Origin: Paenibacillus sp. FSL R5-0912
GTDB lineage: Bacteria; Bacillota; Bacilli; Paenibacillales; Paenibacillaceae
DNA: 64,000 bases
Direction of reading: 5' to 3'
NCBI RefSeq assembly: GCF_000758605.1
Contig: NZ_CP009282.1
Location: 7,068,001 to 7,132,000, forward strand
Positions 43,193-52,199 of this stretch are shown here, in pieces. A program made the translations under genes and the position numbers. Each line of letters starts with the position of its first letter. Position 1 is the first letter of the stretch. The notes below the pieces were generated by a model. It saw only the letters and a program-made list of their open reading frames with translations, was not told the DNA's origin and did no database searches.

Positions 43193-43591
43193 ATGATTAC
43201 AGCATCAACGACTGACCTGTCCGCCCTCATCCGCCAAGCACCTTCCGTTTCGCCATCGATGACCTGCCGTGAAGCCCTGCGGGTACTGTTTCAGCATCCG
43301 GAATCCAAATGCATCATCGTCCGCAGTACAGATAATGAGCCGGTTGGACTGATCATGTGCGAACGTTTTTTCCTCAAGGCTACAGGACGGATGGGTATGG
43401 ACAGATTCTACCATGAACCCGTATCGCAGCTGATGAACCGCAAACCTCTGGTGGCCGATATCTCCACCCCGGCTGAGTTACTCTGGGCCGAAGCCATGCA
43501 GCGTCCCGAACCGATGAGAAACGACTGCATTATCGTGACCGATCAAGGCCGGATTGCCGGTATTCTTCATCCTGCGGAGCTGCTGCACTGA
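43193..43591 (+). CDS. Small CBS-domain-pair protein
   Basis: A 132-residue cytosolic protein with two CBS-like motifs: PSMTCREALRVLFQHPESKCIIVRSTDNEPVGLIM (about 20-55) and ADISTPAELLWAEAMQRPEPMRNDCIIVTDQGRIAGIL (about 88-125). Such pairs bind adenine nucleotides and act as regulatory modules. Between them FFLKATGRMGMDRFYHEPVSQLMNRKPL resembles the EAL-associated CBS arrangement. The start is ATG 43193 with AAAGGA upstream; ATG 43184 overlaps the ribosome site. No effector domain is present, so the partner is unknown. GC-rich short repeats follow the stop. Confidence 0.78.
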   Translation: MITASTTDLSALIRQAPSVSPSMTCREALRVLFQHPESKCIIVRSTDNEPVGLIMCERFFLKATGRMGMDRFYHEPVSQLMNRKPLVADISTPAELLWAEAMQRPEPMRNDCIIVTDQGRIAGILHPAELLH

Positions 43592-43668
43592 GTGCGGCGG
43601 AGCTGCTGCGCTGATTGCGGCAGAGCTGTTGGCCTCTTAGTTATGCACAGTTCCTTACCATCCCCGAA

Positions 43669-44271
43669 CTAGAAAACCGTAGCCGGCGATACATCAATTC
43701 TCCAGTATCCGCTTACCTTTTTGAGTTTCACCACTACATTCTCATTAACACCTGTCGTTCCTGCTGGCGGTACGCTGAGCTCGAACACTGCTGACTGTGC
43801 AGTTTTTGAAACCATCCGGGCTGTGGCTCTGCTGTAATCCAGCGTGTTGCCCAGATCTACATTAGGCTGCGCCATTCTTCCGTTATACTCCAGAAATTGA
43901 GTCTGCAGATAGAAGGCTGCGGCGTTGTGAGTGTATGCCCGTTTAATATAGTTCATCAGTTGCTGCTTGCTGCCAAGATCACTGGAGAGATAACGGTACT
44001 CTACTGTATTATAATTAAACAACTCAGGATTGAATTCACTGCCCCCCCGGCTTGCATACGCGTATATCGCCTTCGCATGAACCATGAGTGGAATAATACT
44101 CTTCTCGGTCAAATTATTGATTGTAGCGGGACCTTCCTTGCCTGGTGCAGACACCGCTACTGTTCTTACTCCCTCTATTCCCACCGCTGGCGAAGCCGCG
44201 AGCGCTCCGCTTCCCGCAGAAACCAGACCCAGTGATAGTGCTAATGAACCGATCAACATTTTTTTGTTCAT
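43669..44271 (-). CDS. IseA-like inhibitor of cell-wall DL-endopeptidases
   Basis: A 200-residue exported protein with a signal peptide (cleavage after ALAA near residue 26). The mature part contains NYNTVEYRYLSSDLGSKQQLMNYIKRAYTHNAAAFY, then LEYNGRMAQPNVDLGNTLDYSRATARM, which parallels the IseA/YoeB fold of Bacillus that blocks the active site of LytF/CwlS-type DL-endopeptidases. The C terminus (VVKLKKVSGYWRIDVSP) also fits. It would limit wall turnover. B. subtilis iseA is WalR-controlled; I could not find a convincing WalR box here. Assignment is by remembered motif, not by search. Confidence 0.68.
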   Translation of the reverse strand: MNKKMLIGSLALSLGLVSAGSGALAASPAVGIEGVRTVAVSAPGKEGPATINNLTEKSIIPLMVHAKAIYAYASRGGSEFNPELFNYNTVEYRYLSSDLGSKQQLMNYIKRAYTHNAAAFYLQTQFLEYNGRMAQPNVDLGNTLDYSRATARMVSKTAQSAVFELSVPPAGTTGVNENVVVKLKKVSGYWRIDVSPATVF

Positions 44272-44420
44272 TCTGAATGCCTCCTTGTAATCCTGTTTTA
44301 TATATTGAAGAACTATTTCTCTCCAACTGCTGCGATAAGTACTATATAACTTACGATAGCCCGTAAGCTAAAATACCCAATACTACCCCATGTGTAAACG
44401 GTTAAACCCCAAAACAGCAT

Positions 44421-44458
44421 AAAAAAGCTCCGCCCTCCTGTTTATAGGGGCCAGAGCT
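44421..44458 (-). terminator. Terminator of the pilus assembly operon
   Basis: AGCTCCGCCC pairs with GGGCCAGAGCT allowing two mismatches. On minus it is followed by T6 (A run 44421-44426). It lies 55 bases after the PilO stop. Confidence 0.75.
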
Positions 44459-44512
44459 GGGATAAATGGAACTATATAGGGTAAATAATGCGCTACCTAT
44501 GACTGTCTAAGC

Positions 44513-45136
44513 TCAGGGCTGCTCTTGATCCAGAACAGCAACTTGCGCCGGAGTTTCTGTTGGTTCCGACGACTTCTCATAGTAGGCAGTAAAAGTAATA
44601 TTAGCTGAAATAATGTTACCGGAATCGCTGGAGTGCTGGAAACTGAACGCATCCACATTAATAATGCGGGGTAGAAGCTGTAGTGCAGTCATCCAGCTTC
44701 GCACACTATTATAGGTTCCTTCCACAAGCGCAGTCATCTTCAAGGCCTTCACGGTAGGGAACACTACTTCGGAGGAACCGGTCATAACCTGAATGGGATT
44801 CGTATCATCCAGCGTGAAACCGATATCCTTCAGCCGGGCATTGGTCATTGTTCCGATGGCTCGCAGATCGAGAATAAGCTGCTCGCTGTCGTCACCGCGC
44901 GGGAGCTGGGCCAGAAGCGCATCCTGAGCCTCGTCATTCACCGCCGAACGGTTCAGTTCTTCAATTTTGTTCTCCATGAGGCTGTTTTGCTGCTCCAGTT
45001 GCGACATCTCTGATTCCTGCTCCGCAATCTTGCTGTTTGTAGGCTGGAATCCCAGCAGGAAGAACGCGAACAACAGCAGGAACAGGACAAGAATCCCCAG
45101 CACAATAGGCGAACGGTATTTATTGATTTGTTCCAT
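44513..45136 (-). CDS. pilO: Type IV pilus assembly protein PilO-like
   Basis: A 207-residue single-pass protein with a short cytoplasmic N terminus (MEQINKYRSPIV), one helix (about 11-32), a coiled coil (SKIAEQESEMSQLEQQNSLMENKIEELN) and a ferredoxin-like outer domain. This is the PilO layout. It pairs with PilN to link the platform to the pilus. ATG 45136 is chosen because GGAGG lies nine bases upstream. It overlaps the PilM-PilN gene by 17 bases and is last of the operon. Primary sequence is weakly conserved in this family, so position and topology carry the call. Confidence 0.8.
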   Translation of the reverse strand: MEQINKYRSPIVLGILVLFLLLFAFFLLGFQPTNSKIAEQESEMSQLEQQNSLMENKIEELNRSAVNDEAQDALLAQLPRGDDSEQLILDLRAIGTMTNARLKDIGFTLDDTNPIQVMTGSSEVVFPTVKALKMTALVEGTYNSVRSWMTALQLLPRIINVDAFSFQHSSDSGNIISANITFTAYYEKSSEPTETPAQVAVLDQEQP

Positions 45137-46748
45137 TCTCATCCGCCTCCCCCGGGTTAGATGCATCAGTATCCTGCTGCGTGCTTTTCGCCAAATTCAC
45201 ATGATATATTGCCGTGTAGAATCTCGTTAGAGTCGCTGGAGATTGCGTACTTCCGGACGGATCTCCTTCAGACAGCTTCTGAATACTCACGTCAACCGTG
45301 AAGGACATTTTGCGCAGTTCAGCGAGATATTCGGAAGCATCCTCCATTTTGAGCATCTTGACGGTCAGATCAATGGAGGTGAGGTATGTGTAACCAATAT
45401 TGCTAAGCGAAGCCCCTTGCGGCAGCCCGGAAGCCAGCTCATTTAATACAGAAACAATATTCAGCTTGTACTTCAGGATCTCTTCAACGGCCGCTTTACG
45501 GTCCAGTTTGCCTGAACCGCCGTTATTAGCTTTGGCCAGCTCCAATTGAAGCAATGCGCTCCGGTCCTGCAGACCCTGGATTTGCTCTGACTGATCGTTA
45601 ATCTGCCCCTTGTTCGCTGCATAAAAGATCCCGGTGCCCACTATGCCCAGCAGCCAGATTCCGACCAGTGCAATGGCCAAATAGGGAAATAACATGGCCT
45701 CACGGTCTTCACGGGGCAAGAGATTAATATGCTGTGTACCTGAACCTAGTGCAGCTCCGGTCGCAATCCGGTAGCTATTCAATTGCAGGTTCTGGCTTCT
45801 GGCTACACTAGTCTCCAATTGATCAAGACTTACCGGAATAATCTCCTGTTCGGATAAAGACTGGCTAAGCTCCTCATGCAGCTGGCTGCGGATGCCCGGA
45901 GTCCCTGTAATCAGTACATTGCTGATCCGGGTACTGCCATCGTGCAAGCTGTACTGGTAGAAGTTCAGCATCCGCGAGATTTCAGCTGTAATCTCCAGCA
46001 TCTGCTCGGGTGAGAGATGTTCCTCCACATTCTCAAGCGTAGCAGCTGCCTCCGACCTGTATTTGATCTCTTCCTGTACAGGCGGAGCTACCGGCTCCGC
46101 TCTGCCCGCTTGCAGATCGGCAACATTAATCGTACGGATAAAGACAGGATTGCCTTCACGGAACATATAGATATCCAGCAGTGACTGCTCCAGATGGATC
46201 AGCATCGTTTCTGCAAAGGCTTCGCCCTGATTCAGCATGATGCTTCTTGCTAACGCCGTAGCGGAAATTTCGACACTGCCCACCCGTAAACCAGCCGCTT
46301 CCAGAATATCGATATAATCCTGAATCGGCTTGCGCGGCGCGGCAAATACCAGCAGATGACTCTGGTTTTCATCCACGCTTGTTGTAACGTAATCATACAC
46401 CGGATTTTCAAAAGGCAGATGCAGACCCGTTTCTACCTCCAGCTTCACAAGCTGCTCAAGCTGTTTTTCATTCGTGCTGGGAATACTCATTTTACGGATA
46501 ATGATTTGAGCAGGCGGGATAGCCAGGGACACCTTCGAACCGCGAAGGCCTTGTTTTTTAACCCAGGGCTTAAGGATATCCAGCAGTGACTCACCGTCAG
46601 CAATCTGATTCTCGACAATCATGCCCGGATGCAGCGGAAGGACCTTCTTCTTGCGGACTTCCCATGTTTTATTCTTCTTTAAGCTGACGCAGCGTATGGC
46701 GGATTCCTCAATGGAAATCCCGACCGCTTGTTGACCTAATCTCAGCAT
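45120..46748 (-). CDS. PilM-PilN fusion, type IV pilus inner-membrane assembly complex
   Basis: A 542-residue protein with two parts normally on separate genes. Residues about 5-330 form an actin-like PilM domain (AVGISIEESAIRCVSLKK, GSKVSLAIPPAQIIIRKM, LETGLHLPFENPVYDY-like VETGLHLPFENPVYDY, TRISNVLITGTPGI). Then comes a PilN-like part: QHINLLPREDRE, a helix (about 353-375, YLAIALVGIWLLGIVGTGIFY), a coiled coil (GQINDQSEQIQGLQDRSALLQLELAK) and an outer fold (SVLNELASGLPQGASLSNIGYTYL). PilM binds the N-terminal peptide INLLP of PilN, and here both are tethered. AGGAGGAA precedes the ATG. Confidence 0.87.
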   Translation of the reverse strand: MLRLGQQAVGISIEESAIRCVSLKKNKTWEVRKKKVLPLHPGMIVENQIADGESLLDILKPWVKKQGLRGSKVSLAIPPAQIIIRKMSIPSTNEKQLEQLVKLEVETGLHLPFENPVYDYVTTSVDENQSHLLVFAAPRKPIQDYIDILEAAGLRVGSVEISATALARSIMLNQGEAFAETMLIHLEQSLLDIYMFREGNPVFIRTINVADLQAGRAEPVAPPVQEEIKYRSEAAATLENVEEHLSPEQMLEITAEISRMLNFYQYSLHDGSTRISNVLITGTPGIRSQLHEELSQSLSEQEIIPVSLDQLETSVARSQNLQLNSYRIATGAALGSGTQHINLLPREDREAMLFPYLAIALVGIWLLGIVGTGIFYAANKGQINDQSEQIQGLQDRSALLQLELAKANNGGSGKLDRKAAVEEILKYKLNIVSVLNELASGLPQGASLSNIGYTYLTSIDLTVKMLKMEDASEYLAELRKMSFTVDVSIQKLSEGDPSGSTQSPATLTRFYTAIYHVNLAKSTQQDTDASNPGEADENGTNQ

Positions 46749-46763
46749 CCGATGATGTTCCTC

Positions 46764-47513
46764 CTAACCGATAAACGAAAGATATGCGCCGATGATGTCC
46801 GGGCCGAACAGATATGAGAGCAGTGAACCCAGAGCCAGGAAAGGTCCAAACGGGATTGGCTGTTTGCGCTGGACAATGCCTAACAGCTGCATAATTGCTC
46901 CGATGGCGGCGCCCAGCGCACAAGCCAACAGAAACGCCACAATGACATTTGGCCAGCCGATGATCCAGCCCAGCAGTGCAAACAGCTTGACGTCGCCCAT
47001 TCCCATTCCCCCAAACAGGGCCAGCAGAAGGAGAACGCCTCCACCACTTAAAGCGCCAAGCAAATGATACCATAGCGGGACTTCCGCCATGAAAGGAACC
47101 AGTCCCAGAAATACCGGCGCAAAGAATAACAGCACTTTGTCAGGAATCAGCATATATCTCAGATCAGAGACTGTAATAATGACCGCCAGGCTGACCAGCA
47201 GCATCCCTGTAATTCCCTCAAGCGTGAGGCCGAATTTCAGATACATCACCAGAAATAATAGTCCAGTTGCGGCTTCTCCAAATAGATACATTGGTGACAC
47301 CCTAGTTCCGCAATGCCGGCACTTCCCCCGCGATAACAGATAGCTGAGAACCGGGATCAGATCCAGTGGCGTAAGCCGCGTCCCGCACTTGGGACATTGC
47401 GATGGCGGATTCAGTAAAGACTCTCCTGCCGGTATCCGTAGTCCTACTACGTTATAGAAAGAACCGAGCGTGAGGCCTAGTAGAGTTATATAGATTGCGA
47501 TAAAAATAGTCAT
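46764..47513 (-). CDS. pilD: Prepilin peptidase/N-methyltransferase PilD
   Basis: A 249-residue polytopic enzyme that cuts prepilin leaders after Gly and methylates the new N terminus. The N-terminal domain has two CxxC pairs (CPKCGTRL, CRHCGTRV) that bind zinc. The aspartyl protease residues lie in VSDLRYMLIPD and GMGMGDVKLFALLGW (the GxGD motif). Seven to eight membrane helices. It should process the pilin at 47600 and the minor prepilins at 59143-60280. Last-but-two gene of the operon, 15 bases before the PilM-PilN gene. Confidence 0.95.
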   Translation of the reverse strand: MTIFIAIYITLLGLTLGSFYNVVGLRIPAGESLLNPPSQCPKCGTRLTPLDLIPVLSYLLSRGKCRHCGTRVSPMYLFGEAATGLLFLVMYLKFGLTLEGITGMLLVSLAVIITVSDLRYMLIPDKVLLFFAPVFLGLVPFMAEVPLWYHLLGALSGGGVLLLLALFGGMGMGDVKLFALLGWIIGWPNVIVAFLLACALGAAIGAIMQLLGIVQRKQPIPFGPFLALGSLLSYLFGPDIIGAYLSFIG

Positions 47514-47542
47514 GATGGGTTAGTGTCCCTTTCGGGGATTTT

Positions 47543-47574
47543 AAAAAAGGAATCGGAATGGTTCCGATTCCTTT
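47543..47574 (-). terminator. Internal terminator between the major pilin gene and pilD
   Basis: AAAGGAATCGGAA (47546-47558) pairs perfectly with TTCCGATTCCTTT (47562-47574) across TGG. On minus it is followed by TTTTTTAAAA. It should cut most transcripts after the pilin gene. Confidence 0.9.
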
Positions 47575-47599
47575 CTATAAACGAATAATTCAAATATAT

Positions 47600-48043
47600 T
47601 TATTTGGTAATGATTTGGGAAGCTGTATAAAGACCATTTCTAACTTTTGCAGGGGCAGGAGTTAAAGTAACAGACTGCAATATTCCATCTGCAGTAAATT
47701 TCACCAATGTTGTAGCCGGGGTGAGTGCAACTTTTGTACTAGGCAATACTAAGCCGGCTTCAATATAGTGATTTGTTTGAAGTGTTTCTAGAGTAACCGA
47801 AGTATTAGATACAAAGTTACCATTTTGTTCTCCAATGACATAGAGTCTTGCTGCTTCATAAACTTGACGTGCTGTGGCCAGATCTGCATCCTCACGTGAA
47901 TTAGTAACGATATTACCAATGAGCGGAATCGCAATAACCGCAATTATCCCCAAAATAACGATAACCGCCAGTAACTCAATCAGCGTAAACCCTTTCTGAT
48001 TCTCTTCCTTGCTGAGTCTTCTCTTAATTGCCTGTGCCAACAT
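47600..48043 (-). CDS. Major type IV pilin (prepilin)
   Basis: A 147-residue prepilin. An 18-residue basic leader (MLAQAIKRRLSKEENQKG) is followed by the class III pilin helix FTLIELLAVIVILGIIAVIAIPLIG with Glu at position 5. The rest is a small globular head with DLATARQVYEAARLYV. The head is short and lacks a Cys pair, as in Gram-positive pilins. It has its own terminator immediately downstream, suggesting high expression relative to assembly genes. It is the only pilin inside the assembly operon; minor prepilins lie 11 kb away. Confidence 0.93.
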   Translation of the reverse strand: MLAQAIKRRLSKEENQKGFTLIELLAVIVILGIIAVIAIPLIGNIVTNSREDADLATARQVYEAARLYVIGEQNGNFVSNTSVTLETLQTNHYIEAGLVLPSTKVALTPATTLVKFTADGILQSVTLTPAPAKVRNGLYTASQIITK

Positions 48044-48236
48044 TTCGTTTCCCCCTTGATAATAGTAGTGTGTGATGTTCCGACAGAAATCTCATCCTAT
48101 GTTGCTACCTTCCTGCTGTATTGCTCTTGGTATAGAAGCAGCTTCTCCATCGTCCAGCACCTGCGGAAGCAGCTTCAGCTCCCGCGCCGCCTTTTCCGGC
48201 GTCACCCCTCTCAATGGCTGCAAGGAACCGCAAGGT

Positions 48237-49442
48237 TCACATATTGCTGTACAGACTGAACATCGGCAGCATGATGGCTGCTACAATTACGCCGACTACC
48301 CCTGCCAGAAAGGCAATCAACAGAGGCTCCAATAAGGATTTGAGGCGGTCAACTGTGTTCTCTACATCCATCTCGTAGAAGTCAGCGACCTTCGACAGCA
48401 TCGTATCCAGCGCTCCGGTCTCTTCACCGATGGCAATCATCTGTGTAACCAGCGGCGGGAACACCCATGCCTTCTTGAGCGGCTCAGAGAGCGGATTTCC
48501 CTGTCTGAGGGAATCACTTGCACTGCGGATATAACGCCCGATTACCTTATTGCCTGCCACTTCCTCTACAATAGCCAGGGATTGGAGGATGGGTACCGAG
48601 CTGGCGTAGAGTGAAGAGAATGTCCGGGTAAACTGTGCAATCGAGCCCTTCTGATTCAACTTACCAAAGACCGGAACCTTCAGCTTGGCGTAATCAAGTA
48701 CATAGGCCCCTTTCTCGGTACGTTTAGTTATTTGATAGGCAACTACTAAGAGAAGTACCCCCAGAATCCAGAAATACCATTGCCCCTGAATACTTTTGCT
48801 GAGTGCCAATACCATCTTGGTAATCGCCGGAAGCTCGGCATCAAAAGACTCAAACATGGTGACAAATTGCGGTACAATTGCCCATAACAGATAAATTACT
48901 GCACCTATAGCCATCACCCCAACAGTAATCGGGTAAGTCAGTGCAGATTTTATCTTCTCGGTTGTTGTATGCTGCTTTTCAAAAAACATCGCCAGCCGCT
49001 CCAGCGTTCCTTCCATATTCCCGGATTCCTCACCGGCGCGAATCATGCTGACAAACAGCGGCGGGAATATCCTCTTGTGATCCTGGACCGCCTGGGAGAA
49101 GGAAATCCCCCGCAGCAGGCTTGAACCGACATCCTGCAATGCCTTACGTAGCGGCTTACTATCCGTCTGCTCTGCCAGGATGCGCGTAGCATCTACAATG
49201 GATACTCCGGCACGCATAAGTGTCGCGAACTGGCGGCAGTAAATAATAAAGTGAATGGTTTTAACCGGATTGCCTATATAAATATCCATTTGCAGAATGG
49301 AAGTTTTACGTTCCACCAGCGAGAATACCGTCAGATTGCGTTTGCGGAGTTCATCCATGGCTGCCGGCTTATCCGTAGCGGTAAGCTTCCCTTTGATTGG
49401 CCTGCCGGCCGCTGTTTTGACTTGATACTCGAACAATGCCAT
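48237..49442 (-). CDS. pilC: Type IV pilus platform protein PilC (GspF family)
   Basis: A 401-residue inner-membrane platform with two repeated GspF domains (about 70-195 and 275-395), each with FxxxxxxLxxAGVSIVDA or SVPILQSLAIVEEVAG, and three membrane helices (about 170-190, 222-242, 372-395). It couples the motor ATPases to pilin insertion or extraction. Its start shares a base with the pilT stop. About 190 non-coding bases separate it from the pilin gene, where a further promoter for pilin may sit. Confidence 0.95.
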   Translation of the reverse strand: MALFEYQVKTAAGRPIKGKLTATDKPAAMDELRKRNLTVFSLVERKTSILQMDIYIGNPVKTIHFIIYCRQFATLMRAGVSIVDATRILAEQTDSKPLRKALQDVGSSLLRGISFSQAVQDHKRIFPPLFVSMIRAGEESGNMEGTLERLAMFFEKQHTTTEKIKSALTYPITVGVMAIGAVIYLLWAIVPQFVTMFESFDAELPAITKMVLALSKSIQGQWYFWILGVLLLVVAYQITKRTEKGAYVLDYAKLKVPVFGKLNQKGSIAQFTRTFSSLYASSVPILQSLAIVEEVAGNKVIGRYIRSASDSLRQGNPLSEPLKKAWVFPPLVTQMIAIGEETGALDTMLSKVADFYEMDVENTVDRLKSLLEPLLIAFLAGVVGVIVAAIMLPMFSLYSNM

Positions 49443-50491
49443 CAGCCGTTCACCTCACTCATATACGCTTTGGCTGCAGCAGGATGTACAAGCCCTTCCG
49501 CAAGATATTCACGGATGTTCATCTCCAGTGTGTGCATACCCAGCGCCTTGCTTGTCTGCATGACATTCTTCAGTTGATGCGTCTTCTCCGTCCGGATCAG
49601 GTTGGCAACCGCGGGCGTATTCACCAGAATCTCTGTTGCACATAACCGCCCGCGGCCCGAAGCTCTCGGGAATAAGCGCTGGCTGACTACAGCAAGCATC
49701 ACCGAAGCCAACTGGGAACGGATCTGATTCTGCTGATGGCCTGGAAAAGCGTCGATAATCCGGTCAATCGTCTGCGGCGCATCTGTCGTATGTAGCGTTG
49801 CTAATACTAAGTGTCCAGTCTCAGCAGCAGTAACGGCTGCTGAGATCGTCTCCAAATCACGCATTTCCCCCACCAGAATGACATCCGGATCCTGTCTTAA
49901 TGCTGCCCGGAGACCGCTGGCGAAGCTGTTCGTGTCGCTCCCCACTTCCCTTTGATCCACCAGACATTTGCCATGGCTGTGCAAGAATTCTATAGGATCC
50001 TCCAGGGTCACGATATGCTTGCTCTCGGACTGGTTGATGGAATGAATCATCGCCGCCAGCGTTGAGGATTTGCCGCTGCCCGTAGGGCCTGTCACCAGGA
50101 TAAGACCTTGCGGCTTCTTTACCAGAGATGCCAGAATCGGAGGCAGGGATAACTGCTCCAGCGACGGAATCTCAGCGGGAATAGACCGGGCTGCGATGCT
50201 TACTCCACTCCGCTGACGGTACACATTTACTCTGTAACGCACTCCATTATCAAGCGGGTAGGAGAAATCAATCTCACCGGTCTCATTGAAAATACTGTTA
50301 TGCCGCTCCTCCATAAGCACCTCTGCCATTGCCAGTGATTCCCCGGCTGTGACCTGTTCCCCTTCAACCGGATACAGGGTTCCATCAATGCGTATTACCG
50401 GCGCTGAACCTACAGAGATATGCAAGTCGGAAGCCTTGGAGGTATAGGCCATATGAAGCAGTTGTATAATGTCTCTCGTGAATGTCGGCAC
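49442..50491 (-). CDS. pilT: Pilus retraction ATPase PilT
   Basis: A 349-residue hexameric secretion ATPase with Walker A GPTGSGKSSTLAAMI, Asp box VTLEDPIEFLH, Walker B DVILVGEMRDLETI and His box TGHLVLATLHTTDA. The PilT-specific AIRNLIRE-type motif near the C terminus appears as VANLIRTEKTHQL. Its presence means that the pilus can probably be retracted, giving twitching motility or DNA uptake force. It lies between pilB and pilC on one operon. Confidence 0.94.
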   Translation of the reverse strand: MPTFTRDIIQLLHMAYTSKASDLHISVGSAPVIRIDGTLYPVEGEQVTAGESLAMAEVLMEERHNSIFNETGEIDFSYPLDNGVRYRVNVYRQRSGVSIAARSIPAEIPSLEQLSLPPILASLVKKPQGLILVTGPTGSGKSSTLAAMIHSINQSESKHIVTLEDPIEFLHSHGKCLVDQREVGSDTNSFASGLRAALRQDPDVILVGEMRDLETISAAVTAAETGHLVLATLHTTDAPQTIDRIIDAFPGHQQNQIRSQLASVMLAVVSQRLFPRASGRGRLCATEILVNTPAVANLIRTEKTHQLKNVMQTSKALGMHTLEMNIREYLAEGLVHPAAAKAYMSEVNG

Positions 50492-50534
50492 TGGCTATCC
50501 TCCTCAACGTTTTGTCAGCTTACTTAAGACTTGT

Positions 50535-52199
50535 TTACTGCGATACCGTCTCCCGCAGAACCTCTTGGAGCGTCGTGGTTCCCTGCGTAACCTTGAGGAA
50601 GCCGTCTTCCATTAGCTGTACAAGCCCGCGCTCGCGCGCGGCAACTTTCAGTTCATCGACGGATGCCAGATCCGTAATCAATTGCCGCATATGGTCATCG
50701 ATAGTTAACACCTCGTGAATGGCAATACGTCCACGGTAACCTGTAGTGCTACAGCTGCCGCAGCCCCGTCCGCGATGGAGAACGTCTGCTGGCAGACTGT
50801 ATTTCCGCAGCATGATCGCTTCCTGCTCAGACGGCTTGTACTTTTCTTTACAGTCCGGGCATATTTTACGCACAAGCCGCTGGGCAACTACCCCTATCAG
50901 GGAAGAAGCAATAAGATAAGGCTCAACTCCCATATCCCTGAGGCGCGATATAGTGCTGATAGCATCATTGGTATGCAGCGTCGACAGGACAAGATGACCC
51001 GTTAAGGAGGCTCTGACTGCAATCTCCGCCGTTTCTGTATCGCGGATCTCCCCTACCATTACGATATTCGGATCCTGCCGGAGAATCGAACGCAGTCCTG
51101 CTGCGAAGGTAAGGCCAACAGCAGCATTCACATGCACTTGATTGACTCCTTCGAGCTGATACTCTACCGGATCTTCAACCGTTATAATATTTGTGCTCTC
51201 CACATTTAATTGGTTCAATGCCGAGTACAAGGTTGTCGTTTTGCCGCTCCCTGTTGGCCCAGTAATCAACAAAATCCCGTACGGTCTGGCAATCATTTCT
51301 CTAAAAGTAGCAGCATTCGACTCACTGAAGCCAAGACTGTCCACTGATTTCACGCCTGTGCTGAGATCCAGCAGCCGGAGTACAATTTTCTCCCCGTGCA
51401 TTGTCGGCAGTGAAGATACGCGGATATCAACCATTTTGTAATCAAATTGCATCTTGATACGCCCGTCCTGCGGAAGCCTGCGCTCCGCAATGTTAAGCTT
51501 CGCCATGATCTTCAGTCTGGCTGTAATAAAGCCCTGCATCTGTTTGGGAATCACACGTTCCGTACGCAGCGTGCCGTCAATCCGGTAACGGATAGACAGG
51601 TTATTCTCACCCGGGTCTACATGGATATCGGATGCCCGCAAGGCCACTGCCTGCTGAATCATCTGATTGACCAGCCGGACTATAGGCGAATCTTCATCGG
51701 TAATCTCCGTCTCTTCAATTTCTTCCTGGGTGGGCAGTTCAACCATCATCTGGCTCATAGAATCACGCATGCCGTAATGCCGGGCAATCGCCCGCTGCAG
51801 CTCATCCCGGGTGGAGATCGCAGGTTCGATTCTGAACCCTGTACTCATCCGCAAATCCTCAATGGCGAAATAGTCCAACGGATCAGCCATAGCCACCATC
51901 AGCTTGCCGCCTTCCTTCATGAACGGGAGCACCTGATATCGTTTGGCCATACTCTCCGGAATAATCTGCGTAATGGCCGGGTCAATCTGATATTTGAACA
52001 AGCTTACATGAGGTATGCCAAGCTGGAATTCCAATACTTCAATTAGCTGCTGCTCGGTAATATAACCCTGCGAGATCAGCAGATCACCAAGCTTGCGTTT
52101 GGTTTTGCGCTGTTCGGCTAGAGCCTCGGTCAACTGCTCCTGCGAGATAATGCCGTTATCTACCAGCAAGTCTCCCAGTCTTTTTTTTATGATTGGCAA
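50535..52199 (-). CDS. pilB: Pilus extension ATPase PilB (GspE family)
   Basis: A 554-residue motor with an N-terminal GspE_N/MshEN domain (about 1-150, RLGDLLVDNGIISQEQL and KLGDLLISQGYITEQQL, a nucleotide- or c-di-GMP-binding module in relatives). The C-terminal ATPase has Walker A GPTGSGKTTTLYSAL, Walker B NIVMVGEIRDTETAEIA and a zinc motif CPDCKE...CGSCSTTGYRGR. The start is TTG 52199 with GGAGATGAG upstream. It is first gene of the pilB-pilT-pilC-pilin-pilD-pilMN-pilO operon, divergent from the giant surface protein gene. Confidence 0.95.
   Translation of the reverse strand: MPIIKKRLGDLLVDNGIISQEQLTEALAEQRKTKRKLGDLLISQGYITEQQLIEVLEFQLGIPHVSLFKYQIDPAITQIIPESMAKRYQVLPFMKEGGKLMVAMADPLDYFAIEDLRMSTGFRIEPAISTRDELQRAIARHYGMRDSMSQMMVELPTQEEIEETEITDEDSPIVRLVNQMIQQAVALRASDIHVDPGENNLSIRYRIDGTLRTERVIPKQMQGFITARLKIMAKLNIAERRLPQDGRIKMQFDYKMVDIRVSSLPTMHGEKIVLRLLDLSTGVKSVDSLGFSESNAATFREMIARPYGILLITGPTGSGKTTTLYSALNQLNVESTNIITVEDPVEYQLEGVNQVHVNAAVGLTFAAGLRSILRQDPNIVMVGEIRDTETAEIAVRASLTGHLVLSTLHTNDAISTISRLRDMGVEPYLIASSLIGVVAQRLVRKICPDCKEKYKPSEQEAIMLRKYSLPADVLHRGRGCGSCSTTGYRGRIAIHEVLTIDDHMRQLITDLASVDELKVAARERGLVQLMEDGFLKVTQGTTTLQEVLRETVSQ

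Noticed and set aside
44272..44420. WalR-type box upstream of the IseA-like gene
   Set aside because: A TGTAAT half-site is visible, but the second half does not match the expected direct repeat.
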